The position numbers and the translations under genes were made by a program. Shown piece by piece: positions 1-10,849 of a stretch of DNA of 64,000 nucleotides; position 1 is the first letter of the stretch, and each line of letters begins with the position of its first letter. A model generated the notes under the pieces. It worked only from the letters and a program-made list of their open reading frames with translations, made no database searches and was not told the origin of the DNA. Location: contig NZ_CP067976.1 in NCBI RefSeq assembly GCF_018141665.1, positions 682,001 to 746,000 on the forward strand, in the 5' to 3' direction. The DNA is from Wolbachia endosymbiont of Spodoptera picta (GTDB taxonomy: Bacteria; Pseudomonadota; Alphaproteobacteria; Rickettsiales; Anaplasmataceae).

Positions 1-909
1 CTTCTTGAGTTAATAAAGTATCCATTAATAAAGCTCTTCTCGCCTCTGGGTTTAAGTGTAAAGCAAATGAGCTTTTTGTTTAATGTAAGTGATGTAGGTA
101 CTGGCAGTCAGAGCGTCCATACTAGTAGTTTTGAGTATAGCATTCTTCAATGCGCTCAAGATTTAAAGCAGAAATTTGGGAATCAATCAAATGTACTCAA
201 TAAAGAGTTTGAAGATTACATAAATAATTCAGATGAGTTGACAGGGAATCAAAAAGAACAATTAAAACTTTATCTTAACTTTAATGGTTCCAATGGAGCA
301 ACTTATAGAGAATCAAGAACTGAATTAACGCTAACACAAACTGCAAACTTAGTTTTAGCTGCAGCCAAGAATCAAAAGTTAGATGTAGATTTACTAAAAT
401 GCATGTTACTCATGCGTTTACAAGAAGGAAGTGGTGCATGTCATCTTGGAATGTTTAATCGTATTATTTATTCGCTTAGTTGCCTTGAAGCAAAAAATAA
501 CTTTACAGTTGAGGTAAATGCTCAAGTATACGAAAGAATGCCAAGCATTACGGAAGAGTTTCTCAACCATTATGAAAGCAAAAAGATGAAGATTTTAAAG
601 AATAATTTTAACAATTTCTACTTTGAGAATGGTATGGATCCTGAAGTAAAAGATAGTATGGGTAAGTTGATGGAAGAGGCAAAGCAATTTGTCTTTAATA
701 AGTTGTATGTCGATTACTATAATAGATATGGCCAAGAAGTTGGAAGGGGTCCTATAAAGCAGAAATTGAAAGAACTAATTACAGATGAGGATATCAAGGA
801 AGCAGTAAGTGCTGTAATAGATAATATAGAAATCCCTGAAAAACCATCTACTTATCTTGAAAAGATGAAAGCATTTTTTGCAGGGCATACAAGATTCTCT
901 GCTGCTTAA
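1..909 (+). CDS. Hypothetical protein, 5' end outside window
   Basis: I do not recognise this protein. The first in-window ATG is at 67, but the same frame is open back to base 1 (22 further codons with no stop), so the gene almost certainly starts to the left of the window. The visible part is about 302 codons. It is largely hydrophilic, looks alpha-helical and shows no clear membrane segment or catalytic motif. The C-terminus (about 60 residues) is rich in charged helices and ends in HTRFSAA before TAA. No strong ribosome binding site precedes ATG 67, which also argues against that start. It is likely a Wolbachia-specific accessory protein; its function is unknown. Confidence 0.7.
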   Translation, partial: LLELIKYPLIKLFSPLGLSVKQMSFLFNVSDVGTGSQSVHTSSFEYSILQCAQDLKQKFGNQSNVLNKEFEDYINNSDELTGNQKEQLKLYLNFNGSNGATYRESRTELTLTQTANLVLAAAKNQKLDVDLLKCMLLMRLQEGSGACHLGMFNRIIYSLSCLEAKNNFTVEVNAQVYERMPSITEEFLNHYESKKMKILKNNFNNFYFENGMDPEVKDSMGKLMEEAKQFVFNKLYVDYYNRYGQEVGRGPIKQKLKELITDEDIKEAVSAVIDNIEIPEKPSTYLEKMKAFFAGHTRFSAA

Positions 910-1111
910 AGCTCTAAGACTTGTCTAAATTTTGATTGTGAGTTAGGCGTGAAGCTAAAATTGATATTTACAATTAACTCACAGCAACCTAGGTAATGGC
1001 AATCTGGCCGCCTTCTAATTTTTCCTTATTGATTTGTAGCAGGTTCTTTGTTATGGTTATGAAAAGAAACTTCAAACCTCATTAGTATACTTTGATAGGT
1101 GAGTGTTAAAT

Positions 1112-1882
1112 ATGATAATATTGATAACAAATGATGATGGTTTTGACAGTGAAGGAATAAGACTACTTAAAGAAATTGCACACAATTTTGCATCGGAAGT
1201 ATGGATAGTGGCACCAGATACTGACAGGAGTGGATCTGCAAGATCTCTTGATTACCCAGTGAAACAATCTATTAGAATAAACCAACATAGTGAAAGGGAG
1301 TTTAGTGTGTCTGGTACTCCCGCAGATTGTGTTATTATCGCGTTAAATAAAATTATGAATAAGAAACCAGACTTAATATTATCTGGAGTAAATATTGGAT
1401 CAAATGTCGGAGATGATATTTGTTATTCAGGCACAATTGGTGCTGCAATGGAAGGTGCTGCAAGATCTATACCTTCTATTGTGCTGAGCCAAGTTTATCA
1501 TGGTAAAATAGACTGGAACAATACAAAGATTTTTGCACCAAAGGTTATTGCCAAGCTAATGAAAGTTGGTTGGCCTAAAGATATAGTGATGAGTATAAAT
1601 TTTCCTGCTACAGAAAAAGTGAAAGGGGTCGAATTTGCTGAACAAGGTGAATATAAAATTGATGGTGATTTAACTTTTACTGAAAACTTGAATGGTTCTT
1701 TGAGCTTAAATTGGTCTCGAGAGCACTCAGGCAATGGTAGTATAAATAAAATAAAAGGAGGTTTTATTACTATTACACCAATAAAATTAGATTTTACAGA
1801 TTATGATATATTAAATGCTATGAAAAATTCTTATGCAGAGGAATTTTCTTCTATAGCTAACACTCCTATTGCTTCTGATTAG
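1112..1882 (+). CDS. surE: 5'/3'-nucleotidase SurE
   Basis: SurE removes phosphate from nucleoside 5'- and 3'-monophosphates in the cytoplasm using a divalent metal. The N-terminal metal-binding motif [12 protein letters not shown] and the later [12 protein letters not shown] motif with the [10 protein letters not shown] helix are diagnostic of the family. The length (256 aa) is typical. I chose ATG 1112, which has AGGTGAG eight bases upstream, over a GTG at 1103 in the same frame. The stop codon overlaps the end of hisS on the opposite strand by four bases, so the two genes converge with no spacer. Confidence 0.95.
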   Translation: MIILITNDDGFDSEGIRLLKEIAHNFASEVWIVAPDTDRSGSARSLDYPVKQSIRINQHSEREFSVSGTPADCVIIALNKIMNKKPDLILSGVNIGSNVGDDICYSGTIGAAMEGAARSIPSIVLSQVYHGKIDWNNTKIFAPKVIAKLMKVGWPKDIVMSINFPATEKVKGVEFAEQGEYKIDGDLTFTENLNGSLSLNWSREHSGNGSINKIKGGFITITPIKLDFTDYDILNAMKNSYAEEFSSIANTPIASD

Positions 1883-3102
1883 ATATTTTCTACGATTTTA
1901 TCGCGAGCAATCATTTTTTCTTCACCCGTGTCCATGTTTTTAATTTTTAAAGTTTTACTGCTTAGCTCTTCATCACCAAAGATTAATACAACTTTTGCAT
2001 TTGCTTGATTTGCTTTTTTCATTCGGGTTTTTAGAGTTCCACTATGTTCATAAGCTACGTATAAACCATTCCTGCGTAATTCATTTGCAAGTGTTAGAGC
2101 ATGTTCTCCAGCCTCTCTACCAATTGGAATTAGGTAAATAGGTCGCTCTTCTTTCGGAGAATAATTGATTAACTCCATTATGCGTTCAATACCTCCTGCA
2201 AATCCTATCGCTGGAGTGTGTTTTCCACCTACTGAAGATACTAGATTATCGTATCTTCCACCGGCAAAAACTGCCCCTTGTGCACCTAAATCTTCTGTGA
2301 CAAATTCAAATACTGTGTGACAATAATAGTCTAGACCTCGAACTAATTTGCTATCTACAGTGTAAGGTATGCCAAGAGCTTGCAGTCCATTTAACACCTG
2401 GTCAAAGAAATATGAAGATTCTTTTGTATAATAATCACTGATTTTTGGTGCGTCAGAGATTATTTCTTTATCTGTCTTATCCTTAGAGTCTAATATTCTG
2501 AGTGGATTTTTAATCAATCTATTTTGACTATCTTCTGATAGGTCATTTTGAAACTTTTTTAAATACGATATCAAAGCTTCTCTATATTTAGTTATTGTTT
2601 CACCATCGCCCAAAGAATTAATTTCTAGTTTTACATTCCTATTGATGCCAAATTCAGTTAGTAGGTGCTGAGCAAGTGATATCAATTCAATATCAACTCT
2701 TAGATCTTCTATACCAAAAACCTCAAAATTTATCTGATGAAATTGTCTTTGTCGTCCTTTTTGTGGTCTTTCATAGCGGAATGTAGGTCCTGTTGAGAAT
2801 AATTTTATTGGTGTTTGCAGTTTTTTTTCAATGAGTAACCTAACAATAGCTGCAGTGAACTCAGGACGCAGAGTTATGCTCTTTCCCCCTTTATCAATAA
2901 AAGTATACATCTCTTTAGTGATAATATCTGAGCTATCACCTAAAGTCTTTGTAAAGACTTCTGTGTATTCAAATATCGGAGTTTGAACAGTTAAAAAGCC
3001 GTATAAACTTGAGATTCTATTTGCTGTTTGCTCTATGTATTTAAATTTATACCATTCATCAAACAGAAGATCTTTCGTTCCTCTAACTGTTTGATTAGTC
3101 AT
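1879..3102 (-). CDS. hisS: Histidyl-tRNA synthetase
   Basis: Charges tRNA-His with histidine; a cytoplasmic class II synthetase. The 407-residue product has the usual N-terminus ([12 protein letters not shown]), motif 2 ([16 protein letters not shown]), the HisRS-specific [15 protein letters not shown] stretch and the C-terminal anticodon-binding domain (from about residue 320). The frame is open to 3201, but those extra 33 codons lie inside nfu. The ATG at 3102 starts the family-typical N-terminus and overlaps the nfu stop (ATGA), which implies translational coupling with nfu. It converges with surE. Confidence 0.96.
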   Translation of the reverse strand: MTNQTVRGTKDLLFDEWYKFKYIEQTANRISSLYGFLTVQTPIFEYTEVFTKTLGDSSDIITKEMYTFIDKGGKSITLRPEFTAAIVRLLIEKKLQTPIKLFSTGPTFRYERPQKGRQRQFHQINFEVFGIEDLRVDIELISLAQHLLTEFGINRNVKLEINSLGDGETITKYREALISYLKKFQNDLSEDSQNRLIKNPLRILDSKDKTDKEIISDAPKISDYYTKESSYFFDQVLNGLQALGIPYTVDSKLVRGLDYYCHTVFEFVTEDLGAQGAVFAGGRYDNLVSSVGGKHTPAIGFAGGIERIMELINYSPKEERPIYLIPIGREAGEHALTLANELRRNGLYVAYEHSGTLKTRMKKANQANAKVVLIFGDEELSSKTLKIKNMDTGEEKMIARDKIVENI

Positions 3103-3671
3103 AGCATAGTCTCTATACCTGAAACTTCTGGTATGTGATAGCTTAGCATATTCTGCACTCCTTGTTTTAAGGTAATTGCAGCACTTGGGCACCCAGAGCA
3201 AGCTCCTTGCAGTTCAACGTAAACTATTCCGTATTTATAGCCACGGAACTTGATATCACCACCATCTTGAGCAACTGCAGGTTTAATATAACTTTCCATC
3301 AATTCTTTTATTCTATTTACAATTTCTATATCATTTTCATTAAAGAATTCTTCCTCTAGCATTTTATTATCACTTACTCCTTCTTTATCAAATGCTTTTC
3401 CACCAGAAGTAAAGTGATCCATAATTGTAGTTAAAATTTCCACCTTTACTATATCCCAATTCATTCTATCTGATTTTGTTACCGAAATAAAATCATGACC
3501 AAAAAATACTCTTACAACATGTTCTATTTGAAAAAGATTTACTGCTAGTTTGGAGTTCTTTATTTCATCTGCATTTGAAAAATCAGCTGTTTCTCCTTCG
3601 CTCAGAATTTCAAAACCAGGAAGAAATTTCAGCGTGTTTGGGTTTGGTGTTTCTTCAATCTGGATAAACAT
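3099..3671 (-). CDS. NfuA-type Fe-S cluster scaffold protein
   Basis: An iron-sulfur cluster carrier. The N-terminal Nfu domain ([19 protein letters not shown], residues 1-90) is followed by a NifU C-terminal domain with the cluster-binding CSGC motif near residue 160. This is the alphaproteobacterial/mitochondrial Nfu1 arrangement, and about 190 aa is the normal length. The frame allows a start four codons earlier (3683), but MFIQ matches family N-termini. It is the first gene of a two-gene unit with hisS, joined by a four-base overlap. It probably delivers Fe-S clusters to respiratory or lipoyl-synthesis enzymes (inference). Confidence 0.9.
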   Translation of the reverse strand: MFIQIEETPNPNTLKFLPGFEILSEGETADFSNADEIKNSKLAVNLFQIEHVVRVFFGHDFISVTKSDRMNWDIVKVEILTTIMDHFTSGGKAFDKEGVSDNKMLEEEFFNENDIEIVNRIKELMESYIKPAVAQDGGDIKFRGYKYGIVYVELQGACSGCPSAAITLKQGVQNMLSYHIPEVSGIETML

Positions 3672-3732
3672 GTTATTTACCATGACAATTATAATTGTTA
3701 CTATTTAATCATAAAATGATAAAAAAATATAC

Positions 3733-4092
3733 ATGTCATTCATCTTCTTCCTTTTTTTGATATTCACAATAATCACGTTTGTTTTACCTAGCGTTGTTGT
3801 ATTTTTTCTCTTTTTGGCAAAGAGAAATAACATAAGTTTTATGATGAACTCTATATTAAGTAAGTTTTTGAACGAATTTAACAGCAGTAAAAGTTACACC
3901 AAAAATTACACTGGTGATAATATGTCCAAAGATGAAGCATTAAAAATACTGGGGCTGAATTCCGAGGCAAGCCAAAATGAAATCAATAAGGCATACCAAA
4001 ATTTAATGAAACTGGTCCATCCAGACAAGGGAGGATCGGAATATTTTGCACAAAAGTTAAACGCAGCACGTGATAGGTTGATGAAGACCTAA
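3733..4092 (+). CDS. Membrane-anchored J-domain protein (TIM14/Pam18-like)
   Basis: A 119-residue protein with one N-terminal hydrophobic segment (about residues 2-30), a short linker, and a J domain at the extreme C-terminus (about 63-119) with the HPD tripeptide needed to stimulate DnaK ATPase (VHPDKGG). There is no G/F-rich region or zinc finger, so this is not DnaJ itself. The architecture (membrane anchor, then a C-terminal J domain) matches alphaproteobacterial relatives of mitochondrial TIM14. It probably recruits DnaK to the inner membrane. It is divergently oriented from nfu across about 60 bp. Confidence 0.85.
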   Translation: MSFIFFLFLIFTIITFVLPSVVVFFLFLAKRNNISFMMNSILSKFLNEFNSSKSYTKNYTGDNMSKDEALKILGLNSEASQNEINKAYQNLMKLVHPDKGGSEYFAQKLNAARDRLMKT

Positions 4093-4182
4093 TTTTAACC
4101 ATTGTTTTCTCTGTAAATTTTGCTTGTACATATTAAGTTGCATGATATAAAGCCGGAAACATTATTCTTTAGGAGGTATTTG

Positions 4183-5262
4183 ATGAAAAAACTTGAGAGA
4201 TTGAGAAAGAATTTATTTGCGGCTATAGATGAGCTTAATATTAAGAAAGTTAAAAGATATGTTAAAAAGGCAAGATATATAAATAAAGAAAAAGAGATTA
4301 TTAATGGTAAAAAAGATGTTATGGCACCTATACATCTTGCTGTTTATAAAGGTAGCTTAGAGATAGTGCGGTTTTTGCTTAAAAATAATGCTAATATTAA
4401 TGCTGTTAGTGATGGATGTCTTGTTCCTTACTCGTACGTTACTACCATGAGTAGCAAAACAGAAATAAAAGAAATGATATATCATTGTACTAGTAGTACC
4501 ACTTCCCAAGTAATACAAGGTTTTACAGCTTTACACTTAGCCTTTTTTTATTGTCGATTAGATATCGCGAATCTTCTGCTCAATAATAACATTATTAATG
4601 TTAATATTAGAAATGCAAATGGCAAAACGGCATTTGAGGTTATACCAGGTTATGAAAGTTTTTGCAGTGATGGCTGTGACATGAGCAAAATATACTTAGA
4701 TTTATCAAAATTTCATAAAAATAATTGTACAGAACTATTACTCTCTGCTAGAATAAATACTAAGTTAGAATTAGAAGCTGTTGATACTCCAGATGCAGCA
4801 AGTAGTACAGCGAACCCTTTCTCAGCCTCCACCAGGGCAAATACTAAGATAGGATTGGAAGCTGTTGATACTCCAGATCCTGCACCAAGCAGTGCAGTAA
4901 AACCTTTTTCTTTTATTAATAGTATATTTAGTTGGGTAACCACTGCCACACTCAATGGCTTATTCAGCAGTGCTCCTACTTTACTTCCTGCACAGCAATC
5001 TGTTGATCACTTGGCTGGTAGCCCAATTGGTTCTTCACAAGTTGATTTTAATGCAACAGCTCTACTAGTTGATGTAGTGGTCAAAAAGTTCACAGGGAAA
5101 AAGTATTCAAGGCTACTGGACAATCCACCTCTGACAAGACTTTCTATTATAGAAAAAAAACTCGAGACAGCACTTAGTAAGTGTAAAAAACTTTATCAAT
5201 GTCCTGAAAGTTCATTAAGCAATTTAACGATATCTAAAGGTATACATCAAAAGTCCCTTTAA
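4183..5262 (+). CDS. Ankyrin-repeat protein, tandem copy 1
   Basis: A 359-residue ankyrin protein. Clear repeats lie at about residues 47-79 (PIHLAVYKGSLEIVRFLL) and 112-145 (FTALHLAFFYCRLDIANLLL), with a degenerate one N-terminal to them. A low-complexity Ser/Ala/Pro linker with an imperfect internal duplication (AVDTPD twice) leads to a conserved C-terminal module of about 125 residues. The frame is open to 4120, but ATG 4183 has a perfect AGGAGG at 4171-4176. The C-terminal module, ribosome binding site and terminator are shared with the next gene, so the two arose by duplication. It is a probable host-interacting effector, but no signal for a given secretion route is seen. Confidence 0.9.
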   Translation: MKKLERLRKNLFAAIDELNIKKVKRYVKKARYINKEKEIINGKKDVMAPIHLAVYKGSLEIVRFLLKNNANINAVSDGCLVPYSYVTTMSSKTEIKEMIYHCTSSTTSQVIQGFTALHLAFFYCRLDIANLLLNNNIINVNIRNANGKTAFEVIPGYESFCSDGCDMSKIYLDLSKFHKNNCTELLLSARINTKLELEAVDTPDAASSTANPFSASTRANTKIGLEAVDTPDPAPSSAVKPFSFINSIFSWVTTATLNGLFSSAPTLLPAQQSVDHLAGSPIGSSQVDFNATALLVDVVVKKFTGKKYSRLLDNPPLTRLSIIEKKLETALSKCKKLYQCPESSLSNLTISKGIHQKSL

Positions 5263-5269
5263 ATCAGTT

Positions 5270-5301
5270 AAAATAAGCACTCAAGCTTGAGTGCTTATTT
5301 T
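5270..5301 (+). terminator. Perfect 32-bp palindrome, terminator of ankyrin copy 1
   Basis: A 16-bp perfect inverted repeat centred on CAAGCTTG begins eight bases after the ankyrin stop. The arms are A-rich 5' and T-rich 3' (ending TTATTTTCG), as in an intrinsic terminator. A near copy follows the paralogous gene. Confidence 0.85.
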
Positions 5302-5537
5302 CGTATAATCCTCTTTAAGTTTAAGCTCTTATATGTTGGGAATAAGCTGCTACGAAATTTAAGTAAATTAAGGAAACTTATAGCGTTTTGTACAAAAACT
5401 AAATGTAGCACGGTATACACAATGAAATAAATAATCTCTTGCGTTGTGGAATTTCTTTAGCTTTACATATAAATTTTACTAGTATATGCATAAATTATGT
5501 GATATACAATCAAAAGTTTTACTCTTTAGGAGGGGTT

Positions 5538-6710
5538 ATGGTTACAAAAACAGAAGTTGAAAAATGGAGAGACGGGCTACGTTCTGCAGTAAAGGAACAT
5601 GATTTTCAAAAAGCTGAGAAGTATATTAGAGAAGGAAAGACACATACTACTAATGTTATTAACTCTAAAGATAGAAATGGTAACTCACCTTTATCGATTG
5701 CTGTTAGTAAACAAGATTTAGAAATGATGAGGTTTTTAATTGAGAATGGCGCAGATGTTAATATTGAGGACTTTTTTCGTGTGCCTCCTATATACTATGC
5801 TGTTACAAAGGGCACCACAGAAATGATAGAGCTTCTAATCGATAAAGGAGCAAGCATTAGTGGTTATTTTTCATATGCTGATAAAAAATGCACTCTTGTA
5901 GGTTGGGTTATAGACAAGAATAGTCCGGAAAAAGTGGAGGTCTTACTTAAACATGGTGCTAGCCCAAACGGCAAATTTGATCTTCTTGCTTATTCACAAA
6001 ATTCATGCCTACATGCTGCTATTGAAAAAAACTACTCAAGAATAGTTGAGCTTCTTATTGAATATCGTGCTAATGTCAATGTTCAAAACGAACAGGGACA
6101 AACACCTATATATTTGGCTATTAGTTCAAAACGTCCAAAAATAATTAAGCTATTATACGATAATGGTGCTGATATTGATAATGTTAAGAATATAAGGAAC
6201 GAGACACCATCAGATTATGTTAAGTTATTTTATCCAGGTAAAACGATAAAAGAAATTGCTGCAGAGGCAGAGAGTATCAATGTAAATCCAGATCCTGCAC
6301 CAAGCAGTGCAGTAAGGCCTTCTTCTTTTATTAATAGTGTATTTAGTTGGATGGGAACTTCAACAACTGCTGCACTCAGTAGCTTATTTCAGAGTGCCCC
6401 TGCTTTACCTCCCGCACAGCAATCTGTTGCACATTTGACTGGAAGCCCAATTGATTTTTCGCAAGTTGATTTTAATGGAACAGCTCTGCTAGCTGACGTG
6501 GTAATCAGAAAGTTTATCGGGAGGAAATATTCAAGACCATTGGATGATTCACTTTTGACATTGGAGCAAATTAGAGAAAGAAAGGTTAGTGCTATAGAAA
6601 GGGATATTAAGATGGTAATTAGTGAGTTTGAAAAACTTGATCAATGTCCTCGAAGTTTATTAAGCAATTCAACAATATCTAAAGGTGTATGTCATCAAAA
6701 ATCCCTCTAA
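5538..6710 (+). CDS. Ankyrin-repeat protein, tandem copy 2
   Basis: A 390-residue paralogue of the preceding gene. About five ankyrin repeats can be seen (roughly residues 47-79, 81-112, 118-150, 154-186 and 187-219), followed by the same C-terminal module (PDPAPSSAV, FINS.FSW, PAQQSV, SQVDFN, KYSR, ending ISKG..HQKSL). The frame is open to 5439, but ATG 5538 follows TTTAGGAGGGGTT, almost the same leader as copy 1. The C-terminal module is better conserved between the copies than the repeats, which suggests that it is the functional or targeting part while the repeats have diversified. Probable effector. Confidence 0.9.
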   Translation: MVTKTEVEKWRDGLRSAVKEHDFQKAEKYIREGKTHTTNVINSKDRNGNSPLSIAVSKQDLEMMRFLIENGADVNIEDFFRVPPIYYAVTKGTTEMIELLIDKGASISGYFSYADKKCTLVGWVIDKNSPEKVEVLLKHGASPNGKFDLLAYSQNSCLHAAIEKNYSRIVELLIEYRANVNVQNEQGQTPIYLAISSKRPKIIKLLYDNGADIDNVKNIRNETPSDYVKLFYPGKTIKEIAAEAESINVNPDPAPSSAVRPSSFINSVFSWMGTSTTAALSSLFQSAPALPPAQQSVAHLTGSPIDFSQVDFNGTALLADVVIRKFIGRKYSRPLDDSLLTLEQIRERKVSAIERDIKMVISEFEKLDQCPRSLLSNSTISKGVCHQKSL

Positions 6711-6717
6711 ATCAGTT

Positions 6718-6749
6718 AAAACAAGCACTCAAGTCTTAGTGCTTGTTTT
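6718..6749 (+). terminator. Hairpin terminator of ankyrin copy 2
   Basis: A 12-bp perfect stem (AAAACAAGCACT with its complement) and an 8-base loop end in TTTTCG, seven bases after the stop. It is a diverged copy of the palindrome at 5270-5301. Confidence 0.85.
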
Positions 6750-6840
6750 CGTGAAATCTATTATTTAAATTAAACTTTTTATTGTGCGTTGTAGGTAAGT
6801 TGTTACAATAAAATGAGTTAAGATGAAAAGACTTTAAGTT

Positions 6841-8067
6841 ATGGAAGATGATAGCAAGAAAGAAATAACAGAAGAAAAAGGTATATTAGGTTGGATAGAG
6901 TATAGACTGCCTATATTTTCTTTTCTAAAACATACCGCTTCTTATCAAGTACCAAAAAATTTAAATTATGCTTGGAATTTTGGTTCTTTGGCTGGTATAG
7001 CACTAATTTTGCAGATAATAACAGGTATATTTCTTGCCATGCACTACACTCCGCATGTTGATCATGCATTTAATAGTGTGGAGCGTATAATGCGTGACGT
7101 AAGTTATGGATGGCTGATACGTTATACTCATGCTGTTGGGGCGTCACTCTTCTTTATGGTGGTCTATGTTCATATCATGCGTGGATTATATTACGGATCT
7201 TATAAGAGACCGCGAGAAATGGTGTGGTTTATTGGCATATTTATATTTTTTGCAATGATGGCAACTGCCTTTATGGGGTATGTTCTTCCATGGGGACAAA
7301 TGAGCTTTTGGGGTGCAACAGTTATAACTAACTTATTTTCAGCCATACCTTTAATTGGCAATAAAATAGTTATATGGTTGTGGGGTGGTTTTTCCGTTGA
7401 TAACCCAACACTTAATCGTTTTTTTGCCCTTCATTATCTTCTGCCCTTCATTATTATTGCTTTAGCTATGTTGCATGTTGTTGCTCTGCATAGATTTGGC
7501 TCTAATAACCCAAGTGGAATAGAAGTAAGGTCAGGTAAGGACACTATTCCTTTTTATCCTTATTATATAGCAAAGGACTGCATAACTTTTGGTTTATTTT
7601 TTATAATTTTGTTTGGATTTGTTTTTTATGCCCCTAATTATCTTGGTCATCCTGATAATTATATAGAAGCTGATCCTATGGTAACTCCAGTACACATAGT
7701 ACCAGAGTGGTATTTCCTACCTTTTTATGCGATGTTGCGCTCAATTCCAAATAAGCTTATTGGTGTACTTACCATGTTTGGATCTATTTTAGTTTGGTTT
7801 CTTTTGCCTTGGCTTGATAAATCAAAGGTTAAAAGTGGTGCTTATCGCCCATTATTTAAGAAATTTTTTTGGGTTTTTGCAATAAATTTTGCATTTCTTG
7901 CTTGGCTTGGGGGGCAGGAAGTTAAAGAGCCTTATATTACTTTAAGTAGGCTCTCAACTCTTTATTATTTTTCATATTTTGTGATAGTTTTACCTTTACT
8001 TAGTAAGTATGAGAAACCAAAAAAATTACCAAAAACAATAAGCGATTCCGTTCCGGAGATGAAGTGA
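6841..8067 (+). CDS. petB: Cytochrome b of the bc1 complex
   Basis: The membrane core of complex III: it oxidises ubiquinol and holds the two b haems. The 408-residue product has eight or more hydrophobic segments, paired haem-ligand histidines ([12 protein letters not shown] / VYVHIMRG and, in helix D, HYLLPF / [11 protein letters not shown]), the [19 protein letters not shown]o-site loop, and the PEWY motif ([16 protein letters not shown]). It is followed directly by petC (TGATG overlap). The Rieske gene petA, usually upstream in alphaproteobacterial fbcFBC operons, is not here; the ankyrin pair occupies that place. Confidence 0.97.
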   Translation: MEDDSKKEITEEKGILGWIEYRLPIFSFLKHTASYQVPKNLNYAWNFGSLAGIALILQIITGIFLAMHYTPHVDHAFNSVERIMRDVSYGWLIRYTHAVGASLFFMVVYVHIMRGLYYGSYKRPREMVWFIGIFIFFAMMATAFMGYVLPWGQMSFWGATVITNLFSAIPLIGNKIVIWLWGGFSVDNPTLNRFFALHYLLPFIIIALAMLHVVALHRFGSNNPSGIEVRSGKDTIPFYPYYIAKDCITFGLFFIILFGFVFYAPNYLGHPDNYIEADPMVTPVHIVPEWYFLPFYAMLRSIPNKLIGVLTMFGSILVWFLLPWLDKSKVKSGAYRPLFKKFFWVFAINFAFLAWLGGQEVKEPYITLSRLSTLYYFSYFVIVLPLLSKYEKPKKLPKTISDSVPEMK

Positions 8068-8828
8068 TGCTGTTGGTTAAAGTTGCTGTATTTTGTATAT
8101 TATTTCTCACTAATTCTTTGTCTGCAGAGGAGTTTAAACCTTTACCAAATAAGAAAATCGACTGGAGTTTTGATGGAATTACTGGATCTTTCGATAGAGA
8201 GTCAATTCAGCGTGGCTATAAAGTATACAAGGAAGTCTGTGCTGCTTGCCATTCAATGAATAGAATAGCGTTTCGTAATTTGCAAGATGTTGGTTTTTCT
8301 GAAGAGGATGTAAAACAAATTGCAGCCTCTTACCAAGTTAAAGATGGTCCGAATGATTTGGGTGAAATGTTTGATAGACCGGGAGTGTCTTCGGATTATT
8401 TTATTGCACCTTTTGATACAAAAGAAGCAGCTGCAGCAAGCAACAATGGAGCAATTCCACCGGACTTATCATTAATTGTCAAAGCAAGACATGATGGTGC
8501 AAATTATGTCTATTCACTACTAATTGGTTATCAAAACGGTGAACATGATGAGAACGGTTTATATTTTAATCCATATTTTTCAACAGGCAGGTTAGCTATG
8601 GCACCACCACTCTCTGAAGGAATGGTAGAATATGATGGTACAAGGCAAGCCACAGTTGAAAATATGGCATATGATGTGGTAAATTTCTTACAATGGGCAG
8701 CAGAGCCAGAACTGGAGCGCCGACATAAACTTGGGCTAAAAATAGTGACATATTTTATAACTTTGACGGTATTTTTTGTTCTCACTAACAATAGAGTTTG
8801 GAGCCAACTCTATAAAAAAGGAAAATAG
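8067..8828 (+). CDS. petC: Cytochrome c1 of the bc1 complex
   Basis: Accepts electrons from the Rieske protein and passes them to cytochrome c. It has an N-terminal signal peptide (about 1-20, ending SLSA), the haem-binding CAACH motif (residues 58-62), a probable axial Met in LAMAPPLSEGM, and one C-terminal membrane anchor (about residues 222-242). At 253 aa the length is normal. A GTG three bases upstream is also possible, but ATG 8067 shares its first base with the petB stop, as expected for coupled translation. Confidence 0.96.
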   Translation: MLLVKVAVFCILFLTNSLSAEEFKPLPNKKIDWSFDGITGSFDRESIQRGYKVYKEVCAACHSMNRIAFRNLQDVGFSEEDVKQIAASYQVKDGPNDLGEMFDRPGVSSDYFIAPFDTKEAAAASNNGAIPPDLSLIVKARHDGANYVYSLLIGYQNGEHDENGLYFNPYFSTGRLAMAPPLSEGMVEYDGTRQATVENMAYDVVNFLQWAAEPELERRHKLGLKIVTYFITLTVFFVLTNNRVWSQLYKKGK

Positions 8829-8914
8829 AACTTCATTTACGCTCGTTTTTATACCTTACTCATAATATCATGTGTATTATGTAATGATAAATATATTATG
8901 AAAGTATAGGGATT

Positions 8915-10849
8915 ATGGCATTTCAAATAGTTACAAATTTTCAGCCAGCTGGGGATCAACCACAAGCAATAGATAGTTTAGTTGAAGGACTAAATAACAA
9001 AAAAAGAGATCAGGTTTTACTTGGAGTAACTGGCTCTGGAAAAACTTTTACTATGGCAAATGTTATTGCAAGAACAAACAGGCCTGCGTTAATTATGGCG
9101 CATAATAAAACTTTAGCGGCACAGCTTTACGAGGAGATGAGAGGATTTTTCCCCCACAATGCTGTTGGATACTTCATTTCTTATTATGATTATTATCAGC
9201 CTGAGGCTTATTCGCCACAAACAGACACTTATATTGAAAAAGACTCTTTAATAAATGAAAGAATTGATATGCTACGCTATTCTGCTATATGCTCTCTTTT
9301 GGAGCGTAGGGACACGATTGTAGTTGCGAGTGTTTCTTGTATATACGGTCTTGGTTCGCCTGAGAGCTATCTCAGCATGACCTTGACTTTAAGTGCTGGA
9401 GATAAGATTCATGTTAATGACTTTCTGAATAATTTAGTTAATCTCCAATATAAACGTTCTGATGTCAGATTTGAGCGAGGATATTTCAGAGTGCGCGGCG
9501 ATATTATTGATATATTTCCTGCCTATTATGAAAATAAAGCTTGGCGTTTATCATTGTTTGGTGATGAAATAGAGGAAATTTCTGAGATTGATGCCATGAA
9601 CGGCAATATTATCAGACGCATAGATACAGTCACCATTTTTCCAAATAGCTATTACACTACATCACGTGAGACTCTTTTGCAAGCAGTTCAATTGATTAAA
9701 AAAGAACTACATGAACGCCTGGATTATTACTATTCACAGAACAAAATTGTTGAAGCAAAACGCCTTGAGCAGCGTACTAATTTTGATATTGAAATGATGA
9801 TGGCAACGGGAGTGTGTAAAGGTATTGAAAATTATTCGCGTTATCTTTACGGAATGAAAGCTGGAGATCCACCGCCTACATTGTTTGAGTATTTACCTAA
9901 AGATGTAATTTTATTTGTTGATGAAAGCCATGTAACCGTTCCCCAGATAGGTGCAATGTATAGCGGTAATGAAGCACGTAAAAAGAAATTGATAGATTAT
10001 GGTTTTAGGCTACCTTCTGCTTTTGATAACCGTCCATTAAAATTGGAAGAGTGGGAGGCAATACGGCCACAGACTATTTACGTTTCGGCTACTCCAGGAA
10101 AATATGAATTAGAAAAGACTAATCACGCATTTATAGAGCAAGTTATCCGCCCAACAGGACTGACAGATCCCATCTGCATCATAAAACCAACAGGGAGTCA
10201 GGTTGATGATGTGATTCATGAGGCACAAGTGACGATAAAAAAAGGGTTTTGTATTCTAATTACCACATTGACAAAAAAAATGGCTGAAAAACTAGCTGAG
10301 CATATGAGTGAGCTCAGTATGAAAGTAACTTACCTACATTCAGATATTGGTGCACTGGAAAGAATTGAAATTATATGCAAATTAAGATCTAAAGAAATAG
10401 ATGTTCTTGTTGGCGTTAACTTGTTGCGGGAAGGTCTTGATATTCCCGAGTGTGGATTAGTTGCAATTTTAGATGCTGACAAAGAAGGGTTTTTACGATC
10501 AGAGACTTCGCTCATTCAAACGATAGGTCGTGCTGCACGAAATGTTGAGGGCAGAGTAATTTTATATGCAGACAAAATTACTAATTCTATGGATCGTGCA
10601 CTGAAAGAAACTGAAAGGAGAAGAAAGAAACAGACAGAGCATAATACACTGCATAATATTGTACCAAAAACTATAATAAAGCCTATATCAAATACTTTAC
10701 AGGAAAAAGTGGTAGTTGAGAATTTTAGTCAGGATGATCTAAATAGTCTGAAAAAGCAAATGTTGAAGCATGCTGAAAATTTAGAGTTTGAAGAGGCGGC
10801 AAAAATAAAAGGTATTATTGAAAGATTTAATAATAGGCCCGTTGCATAA
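8915..10849 (+). CDS. uvrB: Excinuclease ABC subunit B
   Basis: The DNA-damage verification subunit of nucleotide excision repair. The 644-residue product has the Walker A motif GVTGSGKT (Lys43), the beta-hairpin region ([10 protein letters not shown]), the DEAH-like box DESH, helicase motif VI ([12 protein letters not shown]) and a C-terminal UVR domain ([21 protein letters not shown]) that binds UvrA/UvrC. The length is slightly short but within the family range. It is preceded by an 86-bp AT-rich gap that may carry its promoter. Confidence 0.97.
   Translation: MAFQIVTNFQPAGDQPQAIDSLVEGLNNKKRDQVLLGVTGSGKTFTMANVIARTNRPALIMAHNKTLAAQLYEEMRGFFPHNAVGYFISYYDYYQPEAYSPQTDTYIEKDSLINERIDMLRYSAICSLLERRDTIVVASVSCIYGLGSPESYLSMTLTLSAGDKIHVNDFLNNLVNLQYKRSDVRFERGYFRVRGDIIDIFPAYYENKAWRLSLFGDEIEEISEIDAMNGNIIRRIDTVTIFPNSYYTTSRETLLQAVQLIKKELHERLDYYYSQNKIVEAKRLEQRTNFDIEMMMATGVCKGIENYSRYLYGMKAGDPPPTLFEYLPKDVILFVDESHVTVPQIGAMYSGNEARKKKLIDYGFRLPSAFDNRPLKLEEWEAIRPQTIYVSATPGKYELEKTNHAFIEQVIRPTGLTDPICIIKPTGSQVDDVIHEAQVTIKKGFCILITTLTKKMAEKLAEHMSELSMKVTYLHSDIGALERIEIICKLRSKEIDVLVGVNLLREGLDIPECGLVAILDADKEGFLRSETSLIQTIGRAARNVEGRVILYADKITNSMDRALKETERRRKKQTEHNTLHNIVPKTIIKPISNTLQEKVVVENFSQDDLNSLKKQMLKHAENLEFEEAAKIKGIIERFNNRPVA

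Noticed and set aside
937..983. 9-bp inverted repeat (TGTGAGTTA) after the first gene as a terminator
   Set aside because: The loop is 29 bases and there is no T-run, so it is too weak to support as a terminator.
1498..1734. Minus-strand open frame inside surE
   Set aside because: It is a shadow of surE with no ribosome binding site and no protein-like motif; the plus-strand gene is certain.
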